Below are positions 5,638-12,459 of a stretch of DNA of 47,596 nucleotides, in pieces (positions within the stretch are counted from its first letter, which is position 1; each line of letters starts with the position of its first letter). The notes beneath the pieces were generated by a model. That model was not told where the DNA came from and did not search any database. It saw only the letters and a program-made list of their open reading frames with translations. Position numbers and translations under genes: made by a program. Origin of the DNA: a virus. The DNA is taken from positions 1 through 47,596 of the IMG/VR virus record IMGVR_UViG_3300050821_004236. One strand, given 5' to 3'.

Positions 5638-5864
5638 GCACCAAACAACCAGCGGGCGGGCGGGAGGCGAAGATAGCGGGAAAGCGTAAGGCGAAGTTTC
5701 GATTAGGCCAAGTGGTATTCGACAAGTCCGATGGCACTTACTGCCGGATAATCAAAGTCCTTAAAGATGGAACGGTGTGGGGCCGAATGGAGCGCGAGGG
5801 TACTAGCTGGACGTTCTTGCAAAAGCACCTACGCCCCCTCACTCGCCGGGAGCGTGGCGTATGA
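5634..5864 (+). CDS. Small SH3/tudor-like beta protein
   Basis: 76 aa, ATG at 5634 with AAAGGGGG upstream. A basic tail of 20 residues is followed by a beta-barrel-like pattern: KFRLGQVVFDKSDGTYCRII, VLKDGTVWGRMEREG, TSWTFLQKHLRPLT. This resembles SH3-like or KOW-like small barrels that bind nucleic acid or proteins. That is pattern-level inference. Its TGA overlaps a following ATG. Confidence 0.65.
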   Translation: MSTKQPAGGREAKIAGKRKAKFRLGQVVFDKSDGTYCRIIKVLKDGTVWGRMEREGTSWTFLQKHLRPLTRRERGV

Positions 5865-5896
5865 CCCAGCCGAGCAAAGCGGGAAAGGAGAGCGGG

Positions 5897-6034
5897 ATGA
5901 AGGCAAAGCGCACTCTCATCGGCACATCTTTCGAGGATGGGCCATTCGGCAAGGATAGGAACAAGTGGGTGACCTGCAAATACCGCTACGCGAAGCTGAC
6001 GGGACTGGAATTGATCGAAAAGATTGATGCGTAG
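5897..6034 (+). CDS. Hypothetical 45-aa protein
   Basis: Starts MKAKRTLIGTSFEDGPFGKD at 5897 with AAAGGAGAGCGGG just upstream. An in-frame ATG at 5861 overlaps the stop of the preceding gene and would give 57 aa. It ends YAKLTGLELIEKIDA then TAG inside the second GC-rich repeat. No function. Confidence 0.55.
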   Translation: MKAKRTLIGTSFEDGPFGKDRNKWVTCKYRYAKLTGLELIEKIDA

Positions 6035-6056
6035 CGGGGCCGGGGATAGCGGGGGA
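6034..6056 (+). repeat. GC-rich 23-bp intergenic repeat, copy 2
   Basis: Matches the copy at 5330-5352 base for base over its core (GGGGCCGGGGATAGCGGGGG). As there, it begins at a gene's stop and is followed by a similar AAGAGTTT tract before the next gene. Confidence 0.6.
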
Positions 6057-6107
6057 AGACCCACAAGGGGAGCAAGAGTTTTTGGGGGTAACAAAAAGGA
6101 GATGAAC

Positions 6108-6605
6108 ATGAAAAAGGTAATCGTCGGTGCATTAATCGCTGTTTTCGGGCTGGCGGCTTTGGCGCAACAGGCTAGAGTGATGTCGCTTTCATCTGATGAC
6201 GCGAGCGACGTGAAGAAGGCATGGGAGCAACTACAAGACGCCCAGCGCCACTGGGACTTCGTTCAAAAGAAAGTACGCTACCACTATCTTACCGTTCCCT
6301 ATGGAAGCCCCGAGGCAACAAGTTCGGTAGTCACGGATGACTTTTACGAGAACGGAATGGGAATCGGTTTCACGGTAGCGACCTGCTTTTATACCATCGG
6401 CGGCGATTCACGCGAATCAGAAGCCTGCAAAAAGGAACGTGCAGAGCGCGAAGAGTTGGCAAAGAAATTGCGCTATCTACGGCAAGGCTGGAGCGACGGT
6501 TTTGAGTTCACGGACGATTTCAAGTATATCGTTCCGAAGGCTCCCGCGCCTCTCCCTAAACAGTGGAATGGAATCATGCTCAACCCTGCAACGACAGTGA
6601 ATTGA
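6108..6605 (+). CDS. Secreted hypothetical protein with Sec signal peptide
   Basis: 165 aa. The start at 6108 (MKKVIVGALIAVFGLAALAQ) gives a textbook signal peptide: two lysines, hydrophobic core, LAALA before QQ as cleavage site; AAAAGGAG lies upstream. The mature part begins with charged helices (DASDVKKAWEQLQDAQRHWD), has two Cys (ATCFY and SEACKK) that could form a disulfide in the periplasm, and ends in a Pro-rich stretch. No known family. A periplasmic role in host takeover or superinfection exclusion is possible but unproven. Confidence 0.75.
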   Translation: MKKVIVGALIAVFGLAALAQQARVMSLSSDDASDVKKAWEQLQDAQRHWDFVQKKVRYHYLTVPYGSPEATSSVVTDDFYENGMGIGFTVATCFYTIGGDSRESEACKKERAEREELAKKLRYLRQGWSDGFEFTDDFKYIVPKAPAPLPKQWNGIMLNPATTVN

Positions 6606-6664
6606 CGCGATAGCCATGATGCTAGTGAGCCGGGCGGCCCTAGCCGGGAGCGAGGAGAGCAAAG

Positions 6665-6853
6665 ATGACTGACAAGCAACGAGAATTGGCGAGACACGCT
6701 TTGGGTTTTCCGAATAAGCGGAACACGTCCTATCGCAATCACTTTTGCACTGGCCCAGGCGACACAAATTTCCCTAAGTGGGAAGCGATGGTTGCTTCTG
6801 GCGAAGCAATCAAGCAGGAAAAACGGTTTAGAGAATTGAAGAACGACAAGTGA
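6665..6853 (+). CDS. Small conserved phage protein (RHALGFPNK...SYRNHF type)
   Basis: 62 aa, ATG at 6665 with GCGAGGAGAG upstream. ARHALGFPNKRNTSYRNHF, then GPGDTNFPKWEAMVASGEA, matches from memory a short protein widespread in phages and prophages in which ARHALG, SYRNHF and W..MV..G are conserved. No function is established for that family that I can cite. It sits alone between two small gaps of about 50 nt. Confidence 0.75.
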   Translation: MTDKQRELARHALGFPNKRNTSYRNHFCTGPGDTNFPKWEAMVASGEAIKQEKRFRELKNDK

Positions 6854-6903
6854 AAGATTTCTAGGCTTGAATATATTGGCTGAATGCTAAAGGGGCGCGA
6901 CGA

Positions 6904-7332
6904 ATGAGATTGCAAAAAACTAGCGAACACAACTTGCAGATTTGGATGCGGAAGTGCCGTCACTTTACGGGCGTCCAGTACAAGGTCTGCAAGGCTGGTG
7001 TGAACTATGACGATGTAGTGCCAATCCCCTGTATCGGTTTGGACAACACGACGGTCAAGCAGGCGGTCTGCGAGAAGAAATCTTGCTGGACACGCGAAGA
7101 GGCCATTGGGATTGAGAAGGAAAAAGCCGAGAGTATGAAGCGGTTCTTTCTCGCGCTGGGAGCGGCGAGCGATGACGCGGAGGCGAAGGGCTACAAGAAG
7201 GGCAACGGTGGGAAGGATTCGCTGCCATGCCCGGTCTGTAAAACAGGAACCTTGCATTACTCGGTGGCAAGCTACAACGGCCATCTGTGGGGCCAATGCA
7301 CGACGAAGGATTGCGTAAGTTGGATGCAGTAA
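6904..7332 (+). CDS. Zinc-ribbon protein, 142 aa
   Basis: ATG at 6904 behind AAAGGGGCGCGACGA. The N-terminal half has CRHFTGVQYKVCKAGVNY and further Cys (PCIGL, CEKKSC), forming a first Cys cluster. The C-terminal half is a clear zinc ribbon: LPCPVCKTGTLHYSVASYNG, then C-x4-C (CTTKDC) before VSWMQ. Between them lies a charged helix (EKEKAESMKRFFLALGAA). Similar two-cluster proteins occur in metagenomic phages, as I recall. Role unknown; nucleic-acid binding is plausible. Confidence 0.75.
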   Translation: MRLQKTSEHNLQIWMRKCRHFTGVQYKVCKAGVNYDDVVPIPCIGLDNTTVKQAVCEKKSCWTREEAIGIEKEKAESMKRFFLALGAASDDAEAKGYKKGNGGKDSLPCPVCKTGTLHYSVASYNGHLWGQCTTKDCVSWMQ

Positions 7333-7358
7333 TGGCCCGTCGAGTTGCTGGCGAGGAC

Positions 7359-7372
7359 GCGGAAAGGGTGAC
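7359..7372 (+). repeat. GCGGAAAGGGTGAC module, copy 1
   Basis: The 14-mer GCGGAAAGGGTGAC precedes the ATG at 7375 and recurs at 7532-7545 before the ATG at 7551. Each copy contains the ribosome-binding site (GGAAAGGGTG), so a whole translation-start cassette appears duplicated. Confidence 0.55.
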
Positions 7373-7374
7373 AG

Positions 7375-7521
7375 ATGAGCGATTGGCACATTTTTGAGGG
7401 TGTAGTGCTGATAGTTTTCGGGCTGTGGGTCGCCAGTGTCGAGCTGCGCTTGAAAGCGGCACAAATTCTTGGCGAAATCGTCAAGGATGACTTCAAAGAA
7501 CGTGGCTTGATTGAGAAGTGA
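7375..7521 (+). CDS. 48-aa membrane protein
   Basis: MSDWHIFEGVVLIVFGLWVA at 7375: one N-terminal membrane segment (about residues 6-24), then a charged helix (LRLKAAQILGEIVKDDFKER). A GGAAAGGGTGACAG ribosome-binding site precedes it. The topology resembles small phage membrane accessory proteins. No family recognised. Confidence 0.6.
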   Translation: MSDWHIFEGVVLIVFGLWVASVELRLKAAQILGEIVKDDFKERGLIEK

Positions 7522-7531
7522 CGCCAGCGGC

Positions 7532-7545
7532 GCGGAAAGGGTGAC
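7532..7545 (+). repeat. GCGGAAAGGGTGAC module, copy 2
   Basis: Second exact copy of the 14-bp start cassette at 7359-7372; here it serves the HNH gene at 7551. Confidence 0.55.
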
Positions 7546-7550
7546 GGGAG

Positions 7551-7943
7551 ATGGCACTTATCAAGTATGAGACGGTGCGCCGAGCTATGGGAATCTGCGT
7601 TAACCATGACGGCAAGAGAGCCTTACCAAATCGCAGGCTTTGCGAAGAGTGTTTAATAAAACACAGGAAAGCTTGCAGGGCATACAAGTTAAAGCATCGT
7701 GCAGAACTTAAGGCTATCAGTAGCAAGTGGAAGAAATCAAATCCGCTTAAAGTGTCGGCTCATCAGTATGTCTACAGGGCAATTAGTGCCGGAACTTTGG
7801 TACGCCCCGACAAATGTAGCCGTTGTGGGAAACTAGGAAGACCGCAAGCTCACCATCCCGATTATAAGAAACCGCTAGAAATCATTTGGCTTTGTTACCC
7901 ATGCCATAGAGTAGTACACGGAGCGAACGATGCCGATACGTGA
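7551..7943 (+). CDS. HNH endonuclease with zinc core
   Basis: 130 aa, ATG at 7551. N-terminal CVNHDGKRALPNRRLCEEC resembles the small zinc ribbons of this phage; a basic linker follows; then the HNH core CSRCGKLGRPQAHHPDYKKP (about residues 91-110) and the tail LCYPCHRVVHG. The AHH pair and the C-H-x-x-x-H end are the expected metal and catalytic residues. The same architecture occurs at 37033. It likely nicks DNA and may be a homing gene that has joined the operon. Confidence 0.85.
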   Translation: MALIKYETVRRAMGICVNHDGKRALPNRRLCEECLIKHRKACRAYKLKHRAELKAISSKWKKSNPLKVSAHQYVYRAISAGTLVRPDKCSRCGKLGRPQAHHPDYKKPLEIIWLCYPCHRVVHGANDADT

Positions 7944-8148
7944 AAAGTTTTTGCGAACGATAGCTGATGTGCTAAAAGACCTAAAGCCCGGCGACGACGA
8001 GGATACCGTATTCCAGCGCGATGCAGCAGAAGCGCATATTCGAGAACTCGCCGCCCTCGCGGAGAAGCCAGCCGAGCGGCCAACGGACGAGTTGGGGCCG
8101 GAGGGCCAACTCCGAAAGCCGAAGCGAAAAGCGGCCATCTGCCGTTGA
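7930..8148 (+). CDS. Hypothetical 72-aa charged protein
   Basis: ATG at 7930 overlapping the HNH gene by 14 bp. First half helical (MPIREKFLRTIADVLKDLKP, then DAAEAHIRELAALAEKPAER), second half low-complexity and basic (RKPKRKAAICR). Its TGA shares bases with the TTG start of the next gene. No domain. Confidence 0.6.
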   Translation: MPIREKFLRTIADVLKDLKPGDDEDTVFQRDAAEAHIRELAALAEKPAERPTDELGPEGQLRKPKRKAAICR

Positions 8149-8561
8149 GTGACCGCCATAAGCAGAGCGTTGATAGCCCCTTACTTAACTCATTGAAGCC
8201 AGTATGCACTTGGCCAGCGGGCGAAAGAGATTGCCGTTTAGTGGAAATTGGCAGAGCCGTGCGTATCCCAGACAGGCCAGAAGATGTTCTCAGAAATAAA
8301 GAATTGCTGAGTTGGGTACTAGCGCAGCTTGGATATGCGCGTGGACAGTTAAGACACCGTAAAGTGCGGCGTTTCGTGGAACAAACTATGAGGATTGTGA
8401 TGATTGATAGGCAGCTCAGGGCGGAGAAGCCAGGGCCAGCAAGGTTACATCCAACGTATTACGTGCGTCATCCCGATGAGACTTACAGTGTTGCGGACCC
8501 ACAGCCCGTCGCCGAGCGGCCACAGCAGATCGCGTTCGAGAAGGCGGCGCAGGCAAATTGA
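8145..8561 (+). CDS. Hypothetical 138-aa protein
   Basis: A TTG start at 8145 overlaps the upstream stop (TTGA). The product has two helix-rich blocks (RPEDVLRNKELLSWVLAQLG and RHRKVRRFVEQTMRIVMIDR) and a polar tail. No motif is recognised. The frame is open and uncontested. Confidence 0.6.
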   Translation: MSDRHKQSVDSPLLNSLKPVCTWPAGERDCRLVEIGRAVRIPDRPEDVLRNKELLSWVLAQLGYARGQLRHRKVRRFVEQTMRIVMIDRQLRAEKPGPARLHPTYYVRHPDETYSVADPQPVAERPQQIAFEKAAQAN

Positions 8562-8571
8562 TGGCTTGGGC

Positions 8572-8667
8572 GTGTTTGAGCACGAAATAAACCATTCGCA
8601 TCGTTTAGCAGCCGAAATTCGTGCGCTGGGCGGCGGGAAGCAGGAGAAGCGAGAGGGGGAGAAGTGA
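8572..8667 (+). CDS. Possible 31-aa peptide
   Basis: From a GTG at 8572: VFEHEINHSHRLAAEIRALG followed by a charged tail. It fills the only gap between two genes and its TGA overlaps the GTG of the next gene, as elsewhere in this operon. No good ribosome-binding site is seen, so this is tentative. Confidence 0.3.
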   Translation: MFEHEINHSHRLAAEIRALGGGKQEKREGEK

Positions 8668-8816
8668 TTGGCATCATTTTAGCAGGATTGCTGGCAATCA
8701 ACATCTTGCTTATCCGTTGGACTGAGAAATTGGAGAAGCGTATCGAAAAGTTAGAGCAGGGAAATGGTACCGTGGCCGCGCCCCGCTCCGGCGAGCGGAA
8801 GGGCGAACAGAAATGA
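8664..8816 (+). CDS. 50-aa membrane-anchored coiled-coil protein
   Basis: GTG at 8664 with GAGGGGGAGAA directly upstream. Residues 2-17 are hydrophobic (IGIILAGLLAINILLI) and the next 20 form a heptad-like helix (TEKLEKRIEKLEQ). A short Pro/Arg tail follows. The form suggests a tiny inner-membrane protein, perhaps oligomeric. The TGA overlaps the next ATG. Confidence 0.6.
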   Translation: MIGIILAGLLAINILLIRWTEKLEKRIEKLEQGNGTVAAPRSGERKGEQK

Positions 8817-9238
8817 GAAAATGGTTTTCCACTGTAATCATTGTGACGATGTGCGTCGGACTACTGTGGGGCCGTTGGCTTGGCCATTCTGAAATGAAGC
8901 GGTGGCAAGATGGCTACTACGCCCAGCGTGTCAAGGATGCGTGGGTAGAAGGCTGGAAAGCGGCACCAACAGACTGCCCACCAGTTGTCCAAGCTCCTGC
9001 CACGAAGTCCAACAAGGGGAGCAAACTGTCGGACGATTTAGCCAATAAACTGCGAAAGATTGCTTATCTTAAAGGATATAGTGACGCGACCGATTATTGC
9101 ATAAGCAGCATAAAAAAGAGATTTGGCGGTTCGGCTCAGTCACGACCGGACGCACGGGTAAAGTTGGCTCCATGTCCAAGCGGAATCTACACGCTTACTA
9201 ACGATTGGACTATCATCCAATGCGAGGGCGAGCCATAA
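8813..9238 (+). CDS. Signal-anchor protein, 141 aa
   Basis: ATG at 8813 (ATGA overlap). Residues 4-20 (WFSTVIIVTMCVGLLWG) form a signal anchor. The outside part has a helix (WQDGYYAQRVKDAWVEGWKA), a linker, a second helix (SDDLANKLRKIAYLKGYSDA) and four Cys (DCPP, DYCISS, APCPS, IQCEG) that could pair in the periplasm. No known family. It leads into the lipoprotein/peptidase genes and may act with them at the envelope. Confidence 0.65.
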   Translation: MRKWFSTVIIVTMCVGLLWGRWLGHSEMKRWQDGYYAQRVKDAWVEGWKAAPTDCPPVVQAPATKSNKGSKLSDDLANKLRKIAYLKGYSDATDYCISSIKKRFGGSAQSRPDARVKLAPCPSGIYTLTNDWTIIQCEGEP

Positions 9239-9294
9239 AGTTTCCGGTTGTAGCTATCGGGCCAAAGGAGTACAAGTTTAATCAAGGAGAATCT

Positions 9295-9852
9295 ATGAAT
9301 CGCAGACAATTTACAGGCCATTTGGTAGCGGGTTCGCTAGGTGTTGCGCTCGGCGGTGCCACGATCTCAATGTCCGGTTGCAGCGCAATATCGGACTTGG
9401 AATCATGGGTACCAGTCGGTCTTGCGGCATTTGACGGGGTTGCCGCTGTTGTAGACAGTATCTTTACGAACGTCGCTACCACAGTGGATGATCTCTGGGC
9501 AGCGGTGAATTCTGCCATCGCCAACTACCAACACTCAACCGACCCTGTAACAACGCGACTTGATAAACTCATTGCCGCGCTGGACGCATTGGCGAGTGGT
9601 CTGACACAAGCATTATCGGCTCTGCCTGTCAGTATCCCGGCAGGCGTTTTGACGGCGGCAAAAGCAATTCTGGCGCTTACCATCGCCACACTAAAAAGTA
9701 TCCAAGCTCGCCTTGAACCGACTCCAACGCCTGTTCCTGCCAAGGTAAAGCTGGCAATCGGTGGTGCTGCGCCAGCGAAGTCCAAGCGCGATTACGTCAA
9801 GCAGGTCAACGCCATCTGTGCGGCGAATGGGCTTGCGCTGAGAGTTCAGTAA
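9295..9852 (+). CDS. Tat-type lipoprotein
   Basis: 185 aa from MNRRQFTGHLVAGSLGVALG at 9295, with AAGGAGAATCT upstream. NRRQFTG is a twin-arginine motif; the hydrophobic stretch ends in a lipobox (SMSGC) at about residues 27-31, so the mature protein would be Tat-exported and lipid-anchored. The mature part is rich in Ala/Thr helices (RLDKLIAALDALASGLTQAL) with a Pro linker and a basic end. Phage lipoproteins often block superinfection; that role is inferred. It directly precedes a papain-like peptidase. Confidence 0.75.
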   Translation: MNRRQFTGHLVAGSLGVALGGATISMSGCSAISDLESWVPVGLAAFDGVAAVVDSIFTNVATTVDDLWAAVNSAIANYQHSTDPVTTRLDKLIAALDALASGLTQALSALPVSIPAGVLTAAKAILALTIATLKSIQARLEPTPTPVPAKVKLAIGGAAPAKSKRDYVKQVNAICAANGLALRVQ

Positions 9853-10577
9853 TGAAATTCGGCAAACTACCAGCAAAGCATTCGCTCAAAACGGTGGCAT
9901 TCTCGAATTACACCAAGATGAGCGCTATCGCTTTCCCTCCTGTTTTGGCGTGGGAACGTCCGATAGACCTCGGGATGCTCGGGAATGACTCAGTAGGGGA
10001 TTGCACTGTTGCTGGTTTCTACCACATGCAAATTACCGAGCGCAGCGTGGCTCAGGCGGGCAATCCGCTGGTCGTAACGACCGAGCAGGCTATTGCAGAC
10101 TATAGCGCCATCACAGGCTACGACCCCACTACCGGAGCGAACGACAACGGAGCCTACTGCGCTGACGTTCTCACCTACTTTCAGAACAAGAACATGATTG
10201 CTGGCAAGGCGAGCGTGGACTATCACAACGTAGATATGGTGAAAGCAGCTATCTTCCTATTTGGTGGACTGTACACAGGATTCACGGTTCCGCAATCGAC
10301 CGTGGATGAGATGAATGCTGGCACTGACCCGACTTTCAACTTCGTTGCAAGCGACACTGCGACAAATGAAGGGCATTGCGTCAACTTCGTGGGCTATGGT
10401 CGTAGTGGCTGTGCGTTCGATTCGTGGGGCAAGGTCTATCACATGGGCTGGGATTACTTCCTCCAGTGGTTCACAGAGGCTTGGATTGCTCCAAGTCCCA
10501 ACTGGATAAAGGCCAGTGGGAAGTCGCCTAGCGGCCTCGACCTTCAAGGGCTAATCCAAGACATGACGGTGGTGTAG
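9852..10577 (+). CDS. Papain-like cysteine peptidase
   Basis: 241 aa, ATG at 9852 overlapping the stop of the lipoprotein (TAATG). Catalytic signatures: NDSVGDCTVAG with Cys51, NEGHCVNFVGYG with His175, and AFDSWG around residue 190 as the third site. The order and spacing fit papain/C39-like peptidases or transglutaminase-like enzymes; the second half (HMGWDYFLQWFTEAWI) resembles the end of such domains. No signal peptide is seen. Possible roles are virion or host protein cleavage, or amide-bond cleavage in the wall. Substrate unknown. Confidence 0.75.
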   Translation: MKFGKLPAKHSLKTVAFSNYTKMSAIAFPPVLAWERPIDLGMLGNDSVGDCTVAGFYHMQITERSVAQAGNPLVVTTEQAIADYSAITGYDPTTGANDNGAYCADVLTYFQNKNMIAGKASVDYHNVDMVKAAIFLFGGLYTGFTVPQSTVDEMNAGTDPTFNFVASDTATNEGHCVNFVGYGRSGCAFDSWGKVYHMGWDYFLQWFTEAWIAPSPNWIKASGKSPSGLDLQGLIQDMTVV

Positions 10578-10578
10578 T

Positions 10579-11004
10579 ATGTTTGGAGACAACGACGAAA
10601 AGCGCCTACTGCACAAAATATTGGCTATACTTGAGCGGGCTTTCGCGGTCACTGACTTTCAGTTATTTCAAAGAACAGGAGACTTTGTAACCATGATTAC
10701 CGGAGTTCAAGCAGGAGCAACGGGAACCTTTCAGATCGGATTTGTTCCACCGAATGGAGTTCCTCTAACATCAGGCCCTAGCGTCACAGTGGACGATACG
10801 CTCGTCACGCTCGGCCCTGTCTCAACGGATGGACTGTTCACATTCACCGCCGCAGTATCAGCGACGGATGTGGCAGCGTCATTCAACGTAACTGTATCGG
10901 GTGTAAACGGTGCGGGGACGCCAGTATCACACACGTTCAACATTCCGATTCTCGCAGCGCCGAAACCTCAGATCACAGACTTTTCTTTGAACCAACTTTC
11001 GTAG
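10579..11004 (+). CDS. Ig-like-domain protein
   Basis: 141 aa. The N-terminal 35 residues are helical and charged (MFGDNDEKRLLHKILAILER); from about residue 45 the sequence is a beta-sandwich pattern (ITGVQAGATGTFQIGFVPPN, TDGLFTFTAAVSATDVAA, FNVTVSGVNGAG). That is typical of Ig-like or invasin-like adhesive domains on phage surfaces. It starts one base after the peptidase stop. A surface decoration or adhesion role is inferred. Confidence 0.65.
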   Translation: MFGDNDEKRLLHKILAILERAFAVTDFQLFQRTGDFVTMITGVQAGATGTFQIGFVPPNGVPLTSGPSVTVDDTLVTLGPVSTDGLFTFTAAVSATDVAASFNVTVSGVNGAGTPVSHTFNIPILAAPKPQITDFSLNQLS

Positions 11005-11048
11005 TCGCAACTTGGGCTACAGGGAAGGAGAGCGTACACCACGTTAGG

Positions 11049-11090
11049 GGCCAGCGGCACAAAGCTGGGTGGGAACCTCCGCTGCTGGCC
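11049..11090. other. Large imperfect hairpin before the endolysin gene
   Basis: GGCCAGCGG (11049-11057) pairs with CCGCTGCTGGCC (11079-11090) with one small bulge; flanking G and C runs extend the stem. It occupies the 103-nt gap between the Ig-like gene and the lysin ATG and could attenuate readthrough or delay lysin translation. No T-run follows. Nothing else is seen in 11005-11107. Confidence 0.5.
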
Positions 11091-11107
11091 TCCCCCACCG
11101 AATCGCC

Positions 11108-11593
11108 ATGAATCCTTCCACGATAGCTCGGCTCAACCAACTGTTTCCACCACTTGCTCAAAAAGGGTACGCACTGATTCGCCAACTCGCAGCACAAGGC
11201 ATTGATGTAGAAGTATCGCAAGGGCTTAGGACATGGCCAGAGCAGGAGGCGCTTTATGCAAAAGGCCGGACAACGCCGGGGCCTATCGTTACGATGGCAT
11301 CTCCTGATAAATCTTGGCACACTTTTGGGTGTGCTTTTGATGTGGACATTGTTACTGCCGGGGGATTGGACTGGAGCGGAAATAGTCCAGCTTGGAAACT
11401 TACTATTGATTGTGGACAGTCCTTGGCTCTTGTGGCTGGGGCTGAATTTCGCACTTTTCCCGACAAGCCCCACTTCCAACTAACGGGAAGATTCCCGGTA
11501 ACGCCTGATGATGAAGTCCTGATTCTTTTTAGAGGGGGTGGTCTACAGGCTGTTTGGGATGAAATATCCAAATCCTTGCCATCGCAGCAATGA
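11108..11593 (+). CDS. Endolysin, M15 (VanY-like) peptidase
   Basis: 161 aa from MNPSTIARLNQLFPPLAQKG; this ATG is preferred over a GTG at 11069 because lysins of this family begin this way and the GTG lies inside the hairpin. Zinc and catalytic residues: SQGLRTWPEQEALYAKGRT (residues 37-55), SWHTFGCAFDVD with His71 and Asp78, and DKPHFQL with His122. The enzyme should cleave peptide bridges in peptidoglycan during lysis. No signal peptide, so a holin is needed; holin-like genes lie opposite on the minus strand. Its last 65 bp overlap a minus-strand gene. Confidence 0.88.
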   Translation: MNPSTIARLNQLFPPLAQKGYALIRQLAAQGIDVEVSQGLRTWPEQEALYAKGRTTPGPIVTMASPDKSWHTFGCAFDVDIVTAGGLDWSGNSPAWKLTIDCGQSLALVAGAEFRTFPDKPHFQLTGRFPVTPDDEVLILFRGGGLQAVWDEISKSLPSQQ

Positions 11594-11792
11594 AAAGCCA
11601 GTAGGACCCCATATCGCGCCAAGTCTCCCATTCAGGCTTCCACAGCAGGGAAAAGTCAAAGAGGGCCATCCCAAGCCATAATATTCCGAGAGTGAGTAAA
11701 GTGCCTTGCCTTGCTTTTGCGAGTGCTAGCGCTGCCAGGATTAGCGTGGCTAGGCCTTCTGATGCGATTGAGACATCTTCCAGGCTTCCCAT
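11529..11792 (-). CDS. Membrane protein, 87 aa
   Basis: Last gene of the late operon. Two or three hydrophobic segments (LATLILAALALAKARQ, TLLTLGILWLGMALFDFSLL, GSYWLFIAAMARIWIF). The stop at 11529 lies inside the 3' end of the endolysin gene on the other strand, so the two mRNAs are complementary over 65 nt. Placed with other small membrane proteins, it may help in holin or spanin function. No family recognised. Confidence 0.7.
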   Translation of the reverse strand: MGSLEDVSIASEGLATLILAALALAKARQGTLLTLGILWLGMALFDFSLLWKPEWETWRDMGSYWLFIAAMARIWIFHPKQPVDHPL

Positions 11793-12004
11793 ACGACTCC
11801 CGCAGAAGCGATGAAGGCCGCTATGGTGAAAATGTCGTAGATTACAGTGTAGAGTCTAGATTGCCAGCCGAGCAGGAGATTGCACACCTCGATTGTCACA
11901 GTGGCAATCAGTTGCACATCGAACCAGCGGCTAATTGCTGGGCTGTGGCTCTGGGTTTTCTTGGCCAGCCAGATCGCTGCCAGTAGCAACAGAGACAAGA
12001 ACAT
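11750..12004 (-). CDS. Membrane protein, 84 aa
   Basis: ATG at 12004. Starts with a hydrophobic stretch (MFLSLLLLAAIWLAKK), then QLIATVTIEVCNLLLGW and TVIYDIFTIAAFIASAGVVW, giving about three membrane spans. It overlaps the next gene by 43 bp and the previous one by 74 bp, in different frames. It looks holin-like by topology only. Confidence 0.65.
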   Translation of the reverse strand: MFLSLLLLAAIWLAKKTQSHSPAISRWFDVQLIATVTIEVCNLLLGWQSRLYTVIYDIFTIAAFIASAGVVWEAWKMSQSHQKA

Positions 12005-12158
12005 AATCGGTGCCCACCTTATAGTACTCCGCTTTTGCGGGAGACGAAAAGATGTATGTCACCATAACTTCTGTCCCCTCGAAGGTGACGCGAGTACCAT
12101 CGTTTGAGGTACATTTGACTGCATAGACTTCCCCCGGTCGGTGACCGCCTGTACCCAT
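11931..12158 (-). CDS. Hypothetical beta-rich protein, 75 aa
   Basis: ATG at 12158. Alternating strands (GEVYAVKCTSNDGTRVTFEG, TEVMVTYIFSSPAKAEYYKV, TDYVLVSVATG) suggest a small beta-barrel. Its 3' end overlaps the following membrane-protein gene by 74 bp. No family recognised. Confidence 0.65.
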   Translation of the reverse strand: MGTGGHRPGEVYAVKCTSNDGTRVTFEGTEVMVTYIFSSPAKAEYYKVGTDYVLVSVATGSDLAGQENPEPQPSN

Positions 12159-12166
12159 AAACCCTC

Positions 12167-12451
12167 CTAGTCGTGCCCGTTCCTTCCGAATCTCTTCGCA
12201 AATTCTACCTTGAGATCGTTGAATTCATCGTAAAACTTTGCCAATTTCTCATCCTGCTTGTCACCCTTCTCTGAGAGCTTCTTGATGTCCTCGGCGATGC
12301 GGTCGAAGCGGTAACCGAAGTATTCTTTTAGTCGTATTTCGAGGGCGGCAGTTCCATTTGTTTCTTTCGGCACTGGGGCTTTGAATTTAAGGACGATGTT
12401 TCCGCCACCTGCGAGTGCTACGGCTAAAGCCAGCCATCCAGTTGGCTCCAC
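12167..12451 (-). CDS. Membrane-anchored coiled-coil protein, 94 aa
   Basis: N-terminal membrane segment (GWLALAVALAGGGNIVL), then a long charged helix (AEDIKKLSEKGDKQDEKLAK, then FNDLKVEFAKRFG). This is the topology of inner-membrane spanin or antiholin-like components. It is paired with the next upstream gene, which has the same design. A spanin role is inferred from lysis context only. Confidence 0.65.
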   Translation of the reverse strand: MEPTGWLALAVALAGGGNIVLKFKAPVPKETNGTAALEIRLKEYFGYRFDRIAEDIKKLSEKGDKQDEKLAKFYDEFNDLKVEFAKRFGRNGHD

Positions 12452-12459
12452 ATGGCCCC

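Noticed and set aside
6739-7557. 272-codon minus-strand frame
   Set aside because: It is antisense to a clear zinc-ribbon gene and a small conserved phage gene, and has no motif.
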